A DNA stretch of 64,000 bases, taken from Xanthomonas arboricola pv. guizotiae (GTDB lineage: Bacteria; Pseudomonadota; Gammaproteobacteria; Xanthomonadales; Xanthomonadaceae). The position numbers and the translations under genes are program-made. The notes below the pieces were generated by a model, which saw nothing but the letters and a program-made list of their open reading frames with translations, did no database searches and was not told where the DNA came from. The stretch is taken from NCBI RefSeq assembly GCF_002940205.1, contig NZ_MDSK01000009.1, forward strand, positions 86,554 to 150,553. The letters are read 5' to 3'. Of the stretch, positions 38,162 to 47,781 are shown in pieces (the stretch's first letter is position 1; the number at the start of each line of letters is the position of its first letter).

Positions 38162-38680
38162 ATGCGTCATTCCGTTTCCCCCGTCCGCGTGCTCTCGCTC
38201 GCGTTGCTGGCGACCGCCACCGTCGCCGCCACGAGCGGTTGCAGCTGGTTCCACAAGGGCGCGCGCGGCGACTACGCGCTGGCCCCGGAAGCCCGTCCGC
38301 TGGAAGTGCCGCCGGATCTGAACCTGCCCGACACCTCCGGTGCGATGAAGGTGCCGACGCTGGCTTCGACCACCCAGCAGCAGGTCAACACGCCGCCGTC
38401 GGCAAGCGCCAATAGCGGTTTCACCGTGCCGGGCGAGCGCGATGAGGTGTTCGGCAAGGTCGGCGCGGCATTGGCCGAGATCCCCGGCCTGACGATCGCC
38501 AGCAAGGCGCAGATGCTCGGTTCCTACGACGTGAGCTACGAAGGTTCCAGTTTCCTGGTACGCGTGGTCAAGGTCGATGCCGGCAGCTACGTCTCGGCAG
38601 TGGACCCGCGCGGGATGCCGGCCACGGCAGCAGCGCCGGTGGCGGTGATCACCGCGCTCAAGGGCAAGCTGGGCGGCTGA
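38162..38680 (+). CDS. bamC: BamC-like outer-membrane assembly lipoprotein (NlpB/DapX)
   Basis: The 172-residue protein has a lipoprotein signal with Cys27 (ATSGCSWF). A segment LEVPPDLNLPDTSG resembles the BamC N-terminal stretch that binds BamD, and a small C-terminal domain follows. It is about half the length of E. coli BamC, as expected for Xanthomonadales. The lipid anchor and position after dapA support the name; a shorter relative of unknown role is possible. ATG 38162 has an AGGAG upstream. Confidence 0.8.
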   Translation: MRHSVSPVRVLSLALLATATVAATSGCSWFHKGARGDYALAPEARPLEVPPDLNLPDTSGAMKVPTLASTTQQQVNTPPSASANSGFTVPGERDEVFGKVGAALAEIPGLTIASKAQMLGSYDVSYEGSSFLVRVVKVDAGSYVSAVDPRGMPATAAAPVAVITALKGKLGG

Positions 38681-38702
38681 GGCCGGTTTGGTTTGCTGGA
38701 CA

Positions 38703-38733
38703 GCAAAACGGGCGCTTCGGGCGCCCGTTTTGC
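38703..38733 (+). terminator. Rho-independent terminator after dapA-bamC
   Basis: GCAAAACGGGCGC pairs with GCGCCCGTTTTGC around a TTCGG loop, 22 bases after the bamC stop. The symmetric A- and T-rich arms make it likely bidirectional between the convergent bamC and fdxA genes. Confidence 0.9.
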
Positions 38734-38811
38734 GTTGTTGCAGTGCTGATTATTGGTGCTGGACTAGGTGCGCAGGCGGCGGTGTGGCGGCGGAACGTCT
38801 GGTCGGGCCGG

Positions 38812-39135
38812 TCAGCGCTGCAGCAGCGGCAACTTGTTCGGCTTGCCGTCCCATTCGGCGGCATCGGGCAGCGGTTCCTGGCGCACGGTCAACACTGGCC
38901 AGGCCTTGGCGAGTTCGGCGTTGAGTGCGACGAAGGCTTCCTGACCTGCCGGGACGTCGTCTTCGGGATAGATCGCGTTGGCCGGGCATTCCGGTTCGCA
39001 CAGGGTGCAGTCGATGCACTCGTCCGGGTCGATGACCAGGAAGTTCGGACCGACGTGGAAGCAATCCACCGGACAGACCTCGACGCAGTCGGTGTATTTG
39101 CACTTGATGCAGTTTTCGGTGACAACAAAAGGCAT
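38812..39135 (-). CDS. fdxA: 7Fe-8S ferredoxin FdxA
   Basis: The 107-residue ferredoxin has cysteines at 9, 12, 17, 21, 25 and at 40, 43, 46 and 50. That is the arrangement for one 3Fe-4S and one 4Fe-4S cluster ([16 protein letters not shown] and [14 protein letters not shown]). A ~50-residue C-terminal extension ends in PNKLPLL. It is a cytosolic electron carrier; the partner enzyme cannot be inferred. Confidence 0.95.
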   Translation of the reverse strand: MPFVVTENCIKCKYTDCVEVCPVDCFHVGPNFLVIDPDECIDCTLCEPECPANAIYPEDDVPAGQEAFVALNAELAKAWPVLTVRQEPLPDAAEWDGKPNKLPLLQR

Positions 39136-39342
39136 GGCGGAATCCGGCGTTTAGCCTGTCAATTCTAAAGCAGTCGGGTGGTGGGTGTGGAGTTGTTGAT
39201 CGTTGGGGTTGGCTTGCGCTTTGGGAGGGCGGCTGTGTCCCGTCCTGCGCAGGTGATGCCTGTAGGGTGGTTTGATTGGTTAATGGCTGCGCTTGCCTTG
39301 GGCTGTGTTGGCGCGTTCGTCGAGGTGGCGGTCTGCCGCCGT

Positions 39343-39454
39343 ACCCTCACCCCAACCCCTCTCCCACGGGGAGAGGGGCTCTAGTTCCTTCTCATGCCGG
39401 GACACCTTTTCCCCTCATGGGGGAGAAGGTGGCGCGCTGGCGCCGGATGAGGGT
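39343..39454. repeat. Palindromic REP-like intergenic element
   Basis: Outer inverted repeats ACCCTCA (39343) and TGAGGGT (39448) enclose two strong hairpins. One is CCCCTCTCCC/GGGAGAGGGG (39356-39378) and the other ACCTTTTCCCC/GGGGAGAAGGT (39404-39430). A shorter GGCGC/GCGCC palindrome lies at 39431-39444. The element is in a 444-base gap between fdxA and the dgo operon that otherwise holds no gene. Related CCCTCTCCC-type repeats are scattered through Xanthomonas and Pseudomonas. Confidence 0.8.
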
Positions 39455-39579
39455 TCGGGCGAAGCCTCGTGCCGCTGAAAACCACGATGGCTGCAGTCAC
39501 CTGCGTCGCGCGCCCGGCCCGCGGCCTCGCTCAGCCTCTCTCCGCGGTGGAGGCAGGCTTTTCGCATTGAACCTTCCGG

Positions 39580-40458
39580 TCAGACCAACCCGCGCTGCCT
39601 CGCCAACGCGAACAACCCCGCCGCAGCCAGGTCTTCCGAATGCAGCTGGCTCTCGACACCCAGATGCTGCAGCGCCAGTGCGTAGCGCTGGGCCAGGGCG
39701 GGGCTGCCGACCAGATGCACGGTGGCGTGGTCGCCGCGGTGTTCGCGCAGTTCGTGGCCGATCAGCAGGCCCGAGAGATAGGACGGCAGTGCGGCGGCAG
39801 TGAGGCGGTCGAACAGGCCGAGCGTGCGGGCGCCGAACAGGTGATGACTGAGGCCGCCGGGCGCGGCGCTGCGGTCGAGACCCTGCAGAAACGCGTCGGT
39901 GTCCAGCGCGGCGTGGTCGTCATCCATCAGCTTGCCGAGGATGCTGTGCTGGCGCAGCACCGCATACAGTTCGCCGGTCATGACGGTGGCAAAACCGGTC
40001 AGCTGGCCGTGCGCGATCCGCGCCCATTTGCTGTGGGTGCCGGGCAGGCAGGCGACATGCTCGCCGTCGCCGAGCGCGGCGATCAGGCCGACCAGCTGGG
40101 TTTCCTCGCCACGCATGACATCGGGCACGCCGTGCCGCTCGCCGGTGCTGACGCCGGGTACGAACCACAGCGTGCGTCCGGGCAGCAGGTCGGCGTAGCT
40201 GCGCATCGCCTGCGCCAGGGCGGCGGTTTCGGCCGGGCAGGGCAGATAGGCCTGCTCGACCCAGCCATTACGGCTGCCGATCATGCCCGACAGCAGCAGC
40301 GGGCCGTCCCAGCCGTCGACCAGCGTGCTCAGCACGTCGGCGAAGCGGCCCTGGCAGGCCAGGATGCCGTCGCTGCCGCGGCGTTGCTCCAGTACCGTGC
40401 CGTCGGCAGCGAGCAGGTAGCCGCGCAGGCTGCTGGTGCCCCAGTCGATGGCGATCAT
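39580..40458 (-). CDS. dgoK: 2-dehydro-3-deoxygalactonokinase
   Basis: DgoK phosphorylates 2-keto-3-deoxygalactonate with ATP. The 292-residue sugar kinase begins [16 protein letters not shown] (phosphate 1 motif) and has LLLSGMIGSRNGWVEQAYLPCP, PGTHSKWARIAHGQL and DAFLQGLDRSAAPGGLSHHLFGAR. It ends the dgoA-dgoD-lactonase-dgoK operon, its ATG overlapping the lactonase stop. The product is the substrate of DgoA. Confidence 0.94.
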   Translation of the reverse strand: MIAIDWGTSSLRGYLLAADGTVLEQRRGSDGILACQGRFADVLSTLVDGWDGPLLLSGMIGSRNGWVEQAYLPCPAETAALAQAMRSYADLLPGRTLWFVPGVSTGERHGVPDVMRGEETQLVGLIAALGDGEHVACLPGTHSKWARIAHGQLTGFATVMTGELYAVLRQHSILGKLMDDDHAALDTDAFLQGLDRSAAPGGLSHHLFGARTLGLFDRLTAAALPSYLSGLLIGHELREHRGDHATVHLVGSPALAQRYALALQHLGVESQLHSEDLAAAGLFALARQRGLV

Positions 40459-41366
40459 GCGCTGGCCACCCGGCTCTCGGGCAGGCCCTTGATCGGCACG
40501 TCGCAGACGTACAGACCGCCGGCCTCCGGCGTGCGCGCCAGTTCTTCGGCGCTGTGGTCCAGGCGCGAGCTGATCACGTGCAGGCGGTCCAGCGCGGCGG
40601 CGCCTAGGGCGCTGCAGGTGGGGTGCTTGACCGGCAGTTGCACGATGCGCTCGACGCTGCCATCGGGGCGATAGCGCACCACGCGCCATGCGCGCCATTG
40701 CGCGTTCCACAGGTGGCCTTGGGCATCGATGATGGAGCCGTCCGGCTCGGCATCGTCGCGATCCAGTGTGGTGAATACGCGAGTGTTGCTGGTCTGCGCA
40801 GTCTGGGCGTCGTAGTCGCAACACAGGATCTGCGGGCGCACCGAGTCGCAGTAGTACAGCGTGCGGCCGTCGGGGCTGAAGCAGATCGAGTTGGGGATCG
40901 ATACGCCCGGCAATGGCAATGCACGCAAGCCGTGTTTCAGCGAGAACTGGTACATCGCCCCGCGCGCGGCCTTGCTGTCGTGTTCGTCCATGGTGCCGAA
41001 CACGAAGTTGCCGTTGCGATCGGTGCGGCCGTCGTTGCTGCGGGTGAGCGGGTTGTCCGCTTCCACATCGGCCAGCTTGTCGAACGGCAGTAGGTCTTGT
41101 TCGGTGTTGTCCGGATCGACGATGCCAATCGCCTTGGCCAGCGCGATCAGCACGCGGCCGTCGTCCATCAGGCCGATGCAGCCGGGGCGATCGGGCAACG
41201 TCCAGTAGCGCGTGTGCGCACTGGCCGGATGGTGCCGCCACAGGCGTTTTTCGCTGATGTCGACCCAGTACAGCGCCTCGCGCCGTGCGCACCACAGCAC
41301 GCCTTCGCCATGCGTGCAGCGGCTGTCGACCGCCAGCACGGCGGTGTGTTCGGGCGTGCTCACCAT
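40455..41366 (-). CDS. SMP-30/gluconolactonase-family lactonase (probable galactonolactonase)
   Basis: The 303-residue protein is a six-bladed SMP-30/regucalcin-like lactonase with [19 protein letters not shown], the metal-site [14 protein letters not shown] and an Asp-rich [18 protein letters not shown] segment. Glu, Asn and Asp metal ligands appear present. In this operon it should hydrolyse galactono-lactone to galactonate ahead of DgoD. The start ATG overlaps the dgoD coding end by 7 bases. Activity on other aldonolactones is possible. Confidence 0.88.
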   Translation of the reverse strand: MVSTPEHTAVLAVDSRCTHGEGVLWCARREALYWVDISEKRLWRHHPASAHTRYWTLPDRPGCIGLMDDGRVLIALAKAIGIVDPDNTEQDLLPFDKLADVEADNPLTRSNDGRTDRNGNFVFGTMDEHDSKAARGAMYQFSLKHGLRALPLPGVSIPNSICFSPDGRTLYYCDSVRPQILCCDYDAQTAQTSNTRVFTTLDRDDAEPDGSIIDAQGHLWNAQWRAWRVVRYRPDGSVERIVQLPVKHPTCSALGAAALDRLHVISSRLDHSAEELARTPEAGGLYVCDVPIKGLPESRVASA

Positions 41367-42508
41367 TCGGCGATGCTGCCATCGCTGTGACGCCATACCG
41401 GGTTGCGCCAGTCGGGCGGATTTTCGTTTGCGCGCTTGAGCATGTCTTCGTTGATCTCCACACCGAGCCCGGGCTTGGGCAGGGCGGCGATACTGCCATC
41501 GACACACTGAAAATCGTCTTTATTGACGACGTAATCGAGCAGGTCGGCGCCTTCGTTGTAATGGATGCCGATGCTCTGTTCCTGCAGCACGGCGTTGTGC
41601 GAAACGAAATCCACATGCAGACACGCGGCGAGCGCGATCGGGCCGAGCGGGCAGTGCGGGGCGAAGCCGACATCGTAGGCTTCGGCCATCGCGGCGATCT
41701 TGACGCATTCGGTGATGCCGCCGGCATGCGACAGGTCCGGCTGCACCATGCCGATACCGCCGGCACACAACACGTTCTTGAATTCGAAGCGCGAGAACAT
41801 GCGCTCGCCGGCTGCCAGCGGAATCGAGGTGCTGGCGGCCAGGCGCGGGTAGTACTCGGCCTGTTCGGCCAGCACCGGTTCTTCGACGAACAACGGTTTG
41901 AACGGTTCCAGCTCGCGCAGCAGCGCCTTGGCCATCGGCGCGCCGACGCGGCCGTGGAAGTCGATGCCGAAATCGATGCTGTTGCCGAAGGTCTCGCGGA
42001 TCTCGGCGACCTTGACCACCGCCGCATCGACCGCGCGCGCGCTGTCGATCAGCTTCATCTCCTCGGTGCCGTTGAACTTGAAGGTGTCAAAGCCCAGCGC
42101 ACGGTAGTCGGTGATCTGCTGGATGATCGCGCCGGGGCGGTCGCCGCCGACCCAGCGATAGGTCTTCATGCGGTCGCGCACCAGCCCGCCCAGCAGCTCG
42201 TACACCGGCACGCCCAGCGCCTTGCCCTTGATGTCCCACAAGGCCTGATCGATACCGGCGATGGCGCTCATCAGGATGGCGCCGCCACGGTAGAAACCGG
42301 CGCGGTACATGGTCTGCCACAGGTCGTTGATGCGCGCCGGATCCTTGCCGACGACATAGCCGGCCAGTTCGTGCACGGCGGCCTCCACCGAGCGCGCGCG
42401 GCCTTCGATGACCGGCTCTCCCCAGCCGGTGATGCCCTCGTCGGTCTCGACCTTGAGGAACAGCCAGCGCGGTGCGGCGTGGTAGGTGGTGAGGCGGGTG
42501 ATCTTCAT
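41360..42508 (-). CDS. dgoD: D-galactonate dehydratase
   Basis: DgoD dehydrates galactonate to 2-keto-3-deoxygalactonate. The 382-residue enolase-superfamily enzyme has the D183/H185 pair (GIDFHGR) in the same positions as E. coli DgoD. The further metal glutamates sit in LFVEEPVL and AAGERMF, and the second catalytic His in FAPHCPLGP. The N-terminal capping domain begins [15 protein letters not shown]. Its ATG overlaps the dgoA stop. Confidence 0.95.
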   Translation of the reverse strand: MKITRLTTYHAAPRWLFLKVETDEGITGWGEPVIEGRARSVEAAVHELAGYVVGKDPARINDLWQTMYRAGFYRGGAILMSAIAGIDQALWDIKGKALGVPVYELLGGLVRDRMKTYRWVGGDRPGAIIQQITDYRALGFDTFKFNGTEEMKLIDSARAVDAAVVKVAEIRETFGNSIDFGIDFHGRVGAPMAKALLRELEPFKPLFVEEPVLAEQAEYYPRLAASTSIPLAAGERMFSRFEFKNVLCAGGIGMVQPDLSHAGGITECVKIAAMAEAYDVGFAPHCPLGPIALAACLHVDFVSHNAVLQEQSIGIHYNEGADLLDYVVNKDDFQCVDGSIAALPKPGLGVEINEDMLKRANENPPDWRNPVWRHSDGSIAEW

Positions 42509-43137
42509 CCTTGCAGTTCCTGGTAGGCCTGCACGAAGGCGCGTGCATGCGTCTGGGTCGTTTCGAGCGATTGCGCGGGTTTGTACAGTTCGCCACCGAT
42601 GCCGGCGCCGGCGGCGCCCTGGGCAAGGAAGCCGGCCAGGGTCTGCGGGCTGACGCCGCCGACCACATAGACCGGAATGTGCTTGGGCAGCACCGAGCGC
42701 AGCGCGCGCACATGCGCGGCGCCATAGGTGGCTGCCGGGAACAGCTTCAGGATCGTGGCGCCGGCATCGATGGCGTCGAACGCCTCGCTGGCGGTGGCGA
42801 AGCCGGCCACTACGGTGAGCCCGCGCGACACCGCATGGCGGATCAGCGACGGGCGCGTATTCGGAGTGACGATGAAGCGCGCACCGATCTCGGCCAGGGT
42901 GTCGACATCGTCGTTGCGCAGCACGGTGCCGGCACCGATCCACGCGCGCGCGCCGTAGGTCTGCTGGGCCAGGGCGATGCTCTCGGCCCAGCGCGGCGAA
43001 TTGAGCGGGATCTCGATCGCGTCGAAACCGGCATCGATCAGCGCACCGACATGGTCGAGCGTTTCTTCCGGCGTGATGCCACGCAGGATGGCGATCAGCG
43101 GCAGGGCGAACAGGCTGGCGGTGGTGTCTGAGGTCAT
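42505..43137 (-). CDS. dgoA: 2-dehydro-3-deoxy-6-phosphogalactonate aldolase
   Basis: DgoA cleaves KDPGal to pyruvate and glyceraldehyde 3-phosphate. The 210-residue class I aldolase has Glu42 (AIEIPLNSP), Schiff-base Lys131 ([13 protein letters not shown]) and [30 protein letters not shown] (in parts). ATG 43137 is used; the frame stays open upstream without family features. It is the first gene of the operon, with a long (314-base) interval to the candidate promoter element at 43451-43491. Confidence 0.94.
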   Translation of the reverse strand: MTSDTTASLFALPLIAILRGITPEETLDHVGALIDAGFDAIEIPLNSPRWAESIALAQQTYGARAWIGAGTVLRNDDVDTLAEIGARFIVTPNTRPSLIRHAVSRGLTVVAGFATASEAFDAIDAGATILKLFPAATYGAAHVRALRSVLPKHIPVYVVGGVSPQTLAGFLAQGAAGAGIGGELYKPAQSLETTQTHARAFVQAYQELQG

Positions 43138-43450
43138 CGTGTTACTCGCGATAGAGCGGAGAGCGGCCGTCGGCTGCCGCTCGGGCGCCAACATCGGGGG
43201 AAATTGCAGCGCTGCATGGCAGCGCGCGGAGGGCGGCAGGCAGCCGCGACGAGGTGGCTGCGGCACCTGCGTGCGCACTCCAGCTGCCTGCAATTGGCCG
43301 GCAAGTTGCCTTCATCGTCGTCCACCTCCGCAATCATGGCGTGCGTGTTGCCATCCTGTGGAAGATGGGTCACGTCTGTTCTGGCCGCGCCCGGGAGGTA
43401 GGGGCTCCTGCTGCGGCGGTCGATAGCCTCGCGCGAGGAGATATGTGCTG

Positions 43451-43491
43451 CAAATGAAATTTTCGGCATATTCTATTCCTCCTACGAATAC
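43451..43491 (-). promoter_or_regulatory. Composite LysR-box promoter element of the dgo operon and its regulator
   Basis: Read on the minus strand the 41-base element has GTATTC at position 1, GAATA at 14, GAA at 28, TTTCATT at 33 and G at 41. On the plus strand the core TATTC-N7-GAATA (43474-43490) is a perfect inverted repeat of the LysR T-N11-A type. It lies 20 bases before the LysR ATG and upstream of dgoA, so it could serve both divergent units. The rest of the 373-base gap (43138-43510) shows no gene. Confidence 0.75.
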
Positions 43492-43510
43492 AGCTGCGTG
43501 GCGATACCCC

Positions 43511-44482
43511 ATGGCAAATTCCGGCACTCCCTGGTTCAACGCTGCCCGCCTCAAGACGCGCCAGCTTCTGCTGCTGCTGCATCTGCACGAACAACGTTCG
43601 GTGCTGCGCGCGGCCGAGGCCGCCAGCATGACCCAGCCGGCCGCGTCCAAGCTGCTGGCGGAAATGGAAGACATGCTGGGGGTGAAATTGTTCGAGCGGC
43701 ATGCCCGCGGGGTGGAGCCCACCTGGTACGGCCATGTGCTGATCCGGCGTGCGCGTGCGGCGATGTCGGAGATCGGCCGGGCGCAGGAGGAAATCGCCGC
43801 ATTGCGCGCCGGACGCATGGGTCAGGCCTCGATCGGCACGGTGGTCAATCCGGGCACCAACCTGGTGCCGCAGGCGATCGCCGAGGTCAAGCGCGAGTTC
43901 CCCGACATCCTGGTACGGGTGGAAATGGACTACAGCCGCCCGCTGGTGGCCAAGTTGCTGGACGGCCAGCTGGACATCGTGATCGGCCGCATCCTGGGGC
44001 CGGAGGGCGTGGGCGAGCTGGAGTTCGAGCCGCTGGCCGACGAGCCGCATTCGGTGATCGCGCGTGCCGGCCACCCGCTGGCCAGCCGGGCCGGCCTGCA
44101 GCATGCGGATCTGGTGCGGCACGGCTGGATCCTGCCGCCGGCCGACAGCGTGCTGCGCGCGCGGCTGGATTCGATGTTCATGGAGCACGGCGTGCAGACG
44201 CCGACCAACGCGATCGAGACCTCGTCGCTGCCGGTGACCTCCACGCTGTTGCGTGGCACCGACATGCTGACCGCCTTGCCGGTGGAGTCGGTGGCGCCGC
44301 TGATCCAGGCCAAGCTGCTGACCGTGCTGCCGATCGAACTGGGCGTGCGCATGGAGTCGTTCGGCATCATCCGGCGGCGCGATTACATCCTGCCGCCCGG
44401 GGCCGAGCGCATTCTGCAGGCGCTGCGCACCACCGCGCGGCGTTTGTACCCCGGTCTGCGCGGCCCGGAATTCACTGGTTAA
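43511..44482 (+). CDS. LysR-family regulator of the galactonate/receptor region
   Basis: The 323-residue protein has an N-terminal LysR helix-turn-helix (LHEQRSVLRAAEAASMTQPAASKLLAEMEDMLGVKLFERHARG, in parts) and a GntR/CbbR-like effector domain with GRILGPEGVGELEFEPL and a late TDMLTALPVESV segment. It is divergent from dgoA and immediately precedes the two receptors. It is the natural candidate for the shared promoter element found upstream of dgo and both receptors. ATG 43511 is used; the frame extends upstream to 43445 without domain support. Confidence 0.9.
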   Translation: MANSGTPWFNAARLKTRQLLLLLHLHEQRSVLRAAEAASMTQPAASKLLAEMEDMLGVKLFERHARGVEPTWYGHVLIRRARAAMSEIGRAQEEIAALRAGRMGQASIGTVVNPGTNLVPQAIAEVKREFPDILVRVEMDYSRPLVAKLLDGQLDIVIGRILGPEGVGELEFEPLADEPHSVIARAGHPLASRAGLQHADLVRHGWILPPADSVLRARLDSMFMEHGVQTPTNAIETSSLPVTSTLLRGTDMLTALPVESVAPLIQAKLLTVLPIELGVRMESFGIIRRRDYILPPGAERILQALRTTARRLYPGLRGPEFTG

Positions 44483-44498
44483 GCGGGCTCTTGCATTT

Positions 44499-44539
44499 GT
44501 ATTCCAGCACGGCATACCGGGCTGTGAATTTTTCATTGG
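44499..44539 (+). promoter_or_regulatory. Composite LysR-box promoter element upstream of receptor 1
   Basis: The element begins 17 bases after the LysR stop and lies 201 bases before the receptor ATG. GTATTC-N7-GCATAC forms a T-N11-A box, followed by GAA at position 28 and TTTCATTGG at 33-41. The match to the dgo element is ungapped over 41 bases. Confidence 0.75.
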
Positions 44540-44719
44540 CTGGCGCTAGACCACGCGCCTATATCTGTGAGCCAGATCGCACGCTGAAGCGCACGTGAAG
44601 TCGGGCAGGTGATCGGCGGGCAAACCGCCAGGTAGAGGGAGGGGCAGGCGTGCGTGCCGGCTCCGCCGTGATCACGCGGGCCGCGCCGCGGTGCCGCGAC
44701 AACCAGTCTTCAGTCGTCT

Positions 44720-44735
44720 TGCGTCCTGGGAGGGA
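44720..44735 (+). promoter_or_regulatory. Conserved 16-base leader and ribosome-binding site of receptor 1
   Basis: TGCGTCCTGGGAGGGA ends 5 bases before the ATG at 44741. The identical 16-mer occurs at the same distance from the start of the second receptor, although the rest of the two 190-base leaders is unrelated. Confidence 0.85.
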
Positions 44736-44740
44736 TTCAG

Positions 44741-47671
44741 ATGTACAAGTTTTCAAGCCATGCCTCGGCAGGGACGGGCGTGCACGCACGTCGTACCCCG
44801 CGTTTGCGTCATTCGGCCATGGCCGTCAGCATCGGGTTGCTGCTCGCCGCCCCCGTCTATGCGCAACAGGCGCAGTCGTCGCAGGCCGCCTCCAGCCCCA
44901 ATGGCGGCACCAGCGCGGTGGATCTGGATACGGTGGAAGTGCGCGGCGTGCGCGCCAGCCTGATCAAGTCGCAGGTGATCAAGCGCGATGCCAGCCAGAT
45001 CGTGGATTCGGTCAGTGCCGAAGACATCGGCGCGCTGCCCGACCGCAGCGTCACCGAAACCCTGCAGCGCGTCAGCGGCGTGACCATCGATCACTTCGCC
45101 GCACGCAGCGACCCGGACCATTTCTCCGCCGAAGGCAGCGGCGTGATGATCCGCGGCCTGACCCAGGTGCGCGGCGAGCTCAATGGGCGCGACATCTTCA
45201 GTGCGGCCAGCGGCCGCGGCCTGAGCTTCGAAGACGTACCGGCCGAGCTGATGGCTGGCGTGGACGTGTACAAGAACCCGTCGGCGGAAATCATCGAAGG
45301 CGGTCTGGGCGGCACGGTCAACCTGCGCACGCGCATGCCGTTCGACAACCCGGGCCGTATCGTCGGCGGCAACGTCGATTACAACTACGGCGACATGAGC
45401 AAGCAGTACAAGCCGTCGGCGTCGTTCCTGTTCAGCGACCGCTGGAACACCGGCATCGGCGAAATGGGCTTCATGATCGATGTCGCGCATTCGGAGCTGG
45501 CCACGCGCTCGGACGGCATCCAGGTGGAGCCGTACGTGCGGCGGACCGATGAGGCCGTGCTGGCCGGCAGCGGGCGCAGCGACGTGTTCGTGCCGGGCGG
45601 GGTGAACTGGCGTCAGCTGGATTTCGAGCGCAAGCGCGACGGGATCGCGGCGGCGTTCCAGTGGAAGCCCAGCGACGCCACCGAGATCTATGCGCAGTTC
45701 CTGCGCTCGCGCTACGAGATGAACTGGCAGGAGCGCGCCGCGTTCTTCAACGACAGCAACAACAGCATCACGCCGGCACCGGGCACGACCTTCGACTACG
45801 ACGATCGCGGCGCCTTCCTGCGCGGCTCGCCGGTATCCAGCTCGTGGCGCGGGGTGCTCACCGGCGATGGTGTGCGCTTCAATACCGACAACCGCTATTC
45901 CGAACAGCGCACCACCACCACCGACATGTCGGTGGGCTTCAGCCATTTCTTCAACGACAACCTGCAGATCAAGGGCGATCTGCAGCTGGTGGAGTCGGAG
46001 AACGAACAGCTGGATTTCACCGTGTTCAGTGCGACCTATCTGCCGGGCCTGTCGTACGACGTGTCGGGCAAGTATCCCAGCGTGCAGATCGCCAACCCGG
46101 CCTTCACCCAGGACCCGTCCAACTATTTCTGGGCGGCGGCGATGGACCACCTGGGCAAGAACCGCGGGCGGCAGCTGTCCACGCGCGTGGATCTGGAATA
46201 CACCTTCGATGACAGCAGCTGGTTGCGCTTTGCGCGCTTCGGCATGCGCGCCACCGACCGCAACCAGATCAACAAGAACTCCGGCTACAACTGGGGCGTG
46301 ATCTCCGACAACTGGGCCGCGATTCCGGGCACCAGCAACGGCCTGGCGAACATGTCCGAGTTCATGACCGACCAGTCGTCGTTGTTTACCTTCTCCGACT
46401 TCTTCCGCGGTGGAGTGAACGTGCCGACCACGCTGGTGGTGCCCAACAGCAGCCTGGTCAACAACTACCGCTCGGCTTCGCAGATGCTCCAGCAGATCGT
46501 GGCGCTGCGCGGCTACGGCTGGGCACCGGACACCTATCAGCCGCAGGACACCAACCGGCAGTTCGAACGCACCCAGGCCGCCTACGCGGCGCTGTACTTC
46601 GGCAACGACGAGGCCTGGGGCGTGCCGGTGGACGGCAACATCGGCATCCGCGTGGTGCAGACCAAGACCCAGGCCGAAGGCTTCGGCCAGTTCCAAAACC
46701 TGGCCGGGCTCAATGTCTCGCCGGAACTGCAGGCGCGCTACACCGGGCAGTACTTCGAGAACAACTCCCAGGGCAGCTATACCAACGTGCTGCCCAGCCT
46801 GAACCTGCGGCTGCGCTTCACCGACAGCCTGCAGTGGCGTTTTGCCGCCTCCAAGGCGATGGCGCGCCCGGACTACACCCAGCTGCAGCCGTATGTGTTG
46901 CTCAACGTGGAAACCAACGACGCCGGCCAGGCGACCGATTTTGTCGGCACCGCCGGCAACCCGAACCTCAAGCCGATGGTGGCCAACCAGTTCGACACCG
47001 CGCTGGAGTGGTACTTCGACACCAGCGACATGCTCTACGCCACGCTGTTCTACAAGAAGGTCAAGGATTACTTCTCCACCCAGACCCGCAGCGAGATCTA
47101 CGACAACCGCCCCTGGCTGGTGACGCGTCCGTACAACATGGACGAGGGCACCATCCGTGGCGCGGAGCTGGGCTATACCCAGTTCTTCGATCAGTTGCCG
47201 GGCTGGCTGAGCGGGTTCGGCGTCAATGCCAACTTTACCTTCGTCGACAGCCAGGGCGGCGCCAACACCGCCACCGACCCGTATACCAATACCACCGTCA
47301 CCGGTGTGGAGCTGCCGCTGGAAGGCCTGTCGCGGCGCAGCTACAACCTGGCCGGGATCTACGAGAAGGGTCCGCTGTCGTTGCGGCTGGCCTACAACTG
47401 GCGCTCGCGCTACCTGCTGACCACCAGCGACGCCGCCACCCGGCTGCCGACCTGGGCCGACGACTACGGCCAGCTGGACGGCTCGTTCTTCTATCGCTTC
47501 AACGAACATCTGCAGTTGGGCATCCAGGCCAACAACCTGACCAACACCGAGACCAAGGTGTTGATGGGGCCGACCTCGTACGAGGGCGGCGAGGTGGACA
47601 CGCGGCTGTATACCCGCAGTCAGTTCGTCAACGACCGGCGTTACTCGCTGGTGCTGCGCATGAACTGGTAA
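44741..47671 (+). CDS. TonB-dependent receptor 1 of the galactoside/xyloglucan locus
   Basis: The 976-residue protein has a signal peptide ending PVYAQQ, a TonB-box-like region (LDTVEVRGVRAS), a plug (ITVDHF-type start, VMIRGLTQVRGELNGRDIFSA, GVDVYKNPSAEIIEGGLGGTVNLRTR, in parts) and a C-terminal barrel ending SLVLRMNW with Trp. It is a carbohydrate-type Xanthomonas receptor, likely importing galactosylated xyloglucan oligosaccharides given the adjacent genes. It is transcribed alone with its own LysR-box element upstream. Confidence 0.94.
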   Translation: MYKFSSHASAGTGVHARRTPRLRHSAMAVSIGLLLAAPVYAQQAQSSQAASSPNGGTSAVDLDTVEVRGVRASLIKSQVIKRDASQIVDSVSAEDIGALPDRSVTETLQRVSGVTIDHFAARSDPDHFSAEGSGVMIRGLTQVRGELNGRDIFSAASGRGLSFEDVPAELMAGVDVYKNPSAEIIEGGLGGTVNLRTRMPFDNPGRIVGGNVDYNYGDMSKQYKPSASFLFSDRWNTGIGEMGFMIDVAHSELATRSDGIQVEPYVRRTDEAVLAGSGRSDVFVPGGVNWRQLDFERKRDGIAAAFQWKPSDATEIYAQFLRSRYEMNWQERAAFFNDSNNSITPAPGTTFDYDDRGAFLRGSPVSSSWRGVLTGDGVRFNTDNRYSEQRTTTTDMSVGFSHFFNDNLQIKGDLQLVESENEQLDFTVFSATYLPGLSYDVSGKYPSVQIANPAFTQDPSNYFWAAAMDHLGKNRGRQLSTRVDLEYTFDDSSWLRFARFGMRATDRNQINKNSGYNWGVISDNWAAIPGTSNGLANMSEFMTDQSSLFTFSDFFRGGVNVPTTLVVPNSSLVNNYRSASQMLQQIVALRGYGWAPDTYQPQDTNRQFERTQAAYAALYFGNDEAWGVPVDGNIGIRVVQTKTQAEGFGQFQNLAGLNVSPELQARYTGQYFENNSQGSYTNVLPSLNLRLRFTDSLQWRFAASKAMARPDYTQLQPYVLLNVETNDAGQATDFVGTAGNPNLKPMVANQFDTALEWYFDTSDMLYATLFYKKVKDYFSTQTRSEIYDNRPWLVTRPYNMDEGTIRGAELGYTQFFDQLPGWLSGFGVNANFTFVDSQGGANTATDPYTNTTVTGVELPLEGLSRRSYNLAGIYEKGPLSLRLAYNWRSRYLLTTSDAATRLPTWADDYGQLDGSFFYRFNEHLQLGIQANNLTNTETKVLMGPTSYEGGEVDTRLYTRSQFVNDRRYSLVLRMNW

Positions 47672-47781
47672 GTGCGGGCGATCACGCAGGCGGCGTGCGC
47701 GGGCTCGCAGAGTCGAGCCCGCCACGTCCCGCCCGGCAACCCGGGCTCGCAATGCCAGAGCAGCCGGGTTTCCCGGCGTTG

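Noticed and set aside
43445..43510. Upstream extension of the LysR gene to a TTG at 43445
   Set aside because: The extra 22 residues have no LysR match, and the stretch contains the candidate operator; the ATG at 43511 is the better start.
44753..47752. Long minus-strand open frame (about 1000 codons) opposite TonB receptor 1
   Set aside because: Same reason: antisense to a clear receptor, no domain, composition typical of a high-GC shadow frame.
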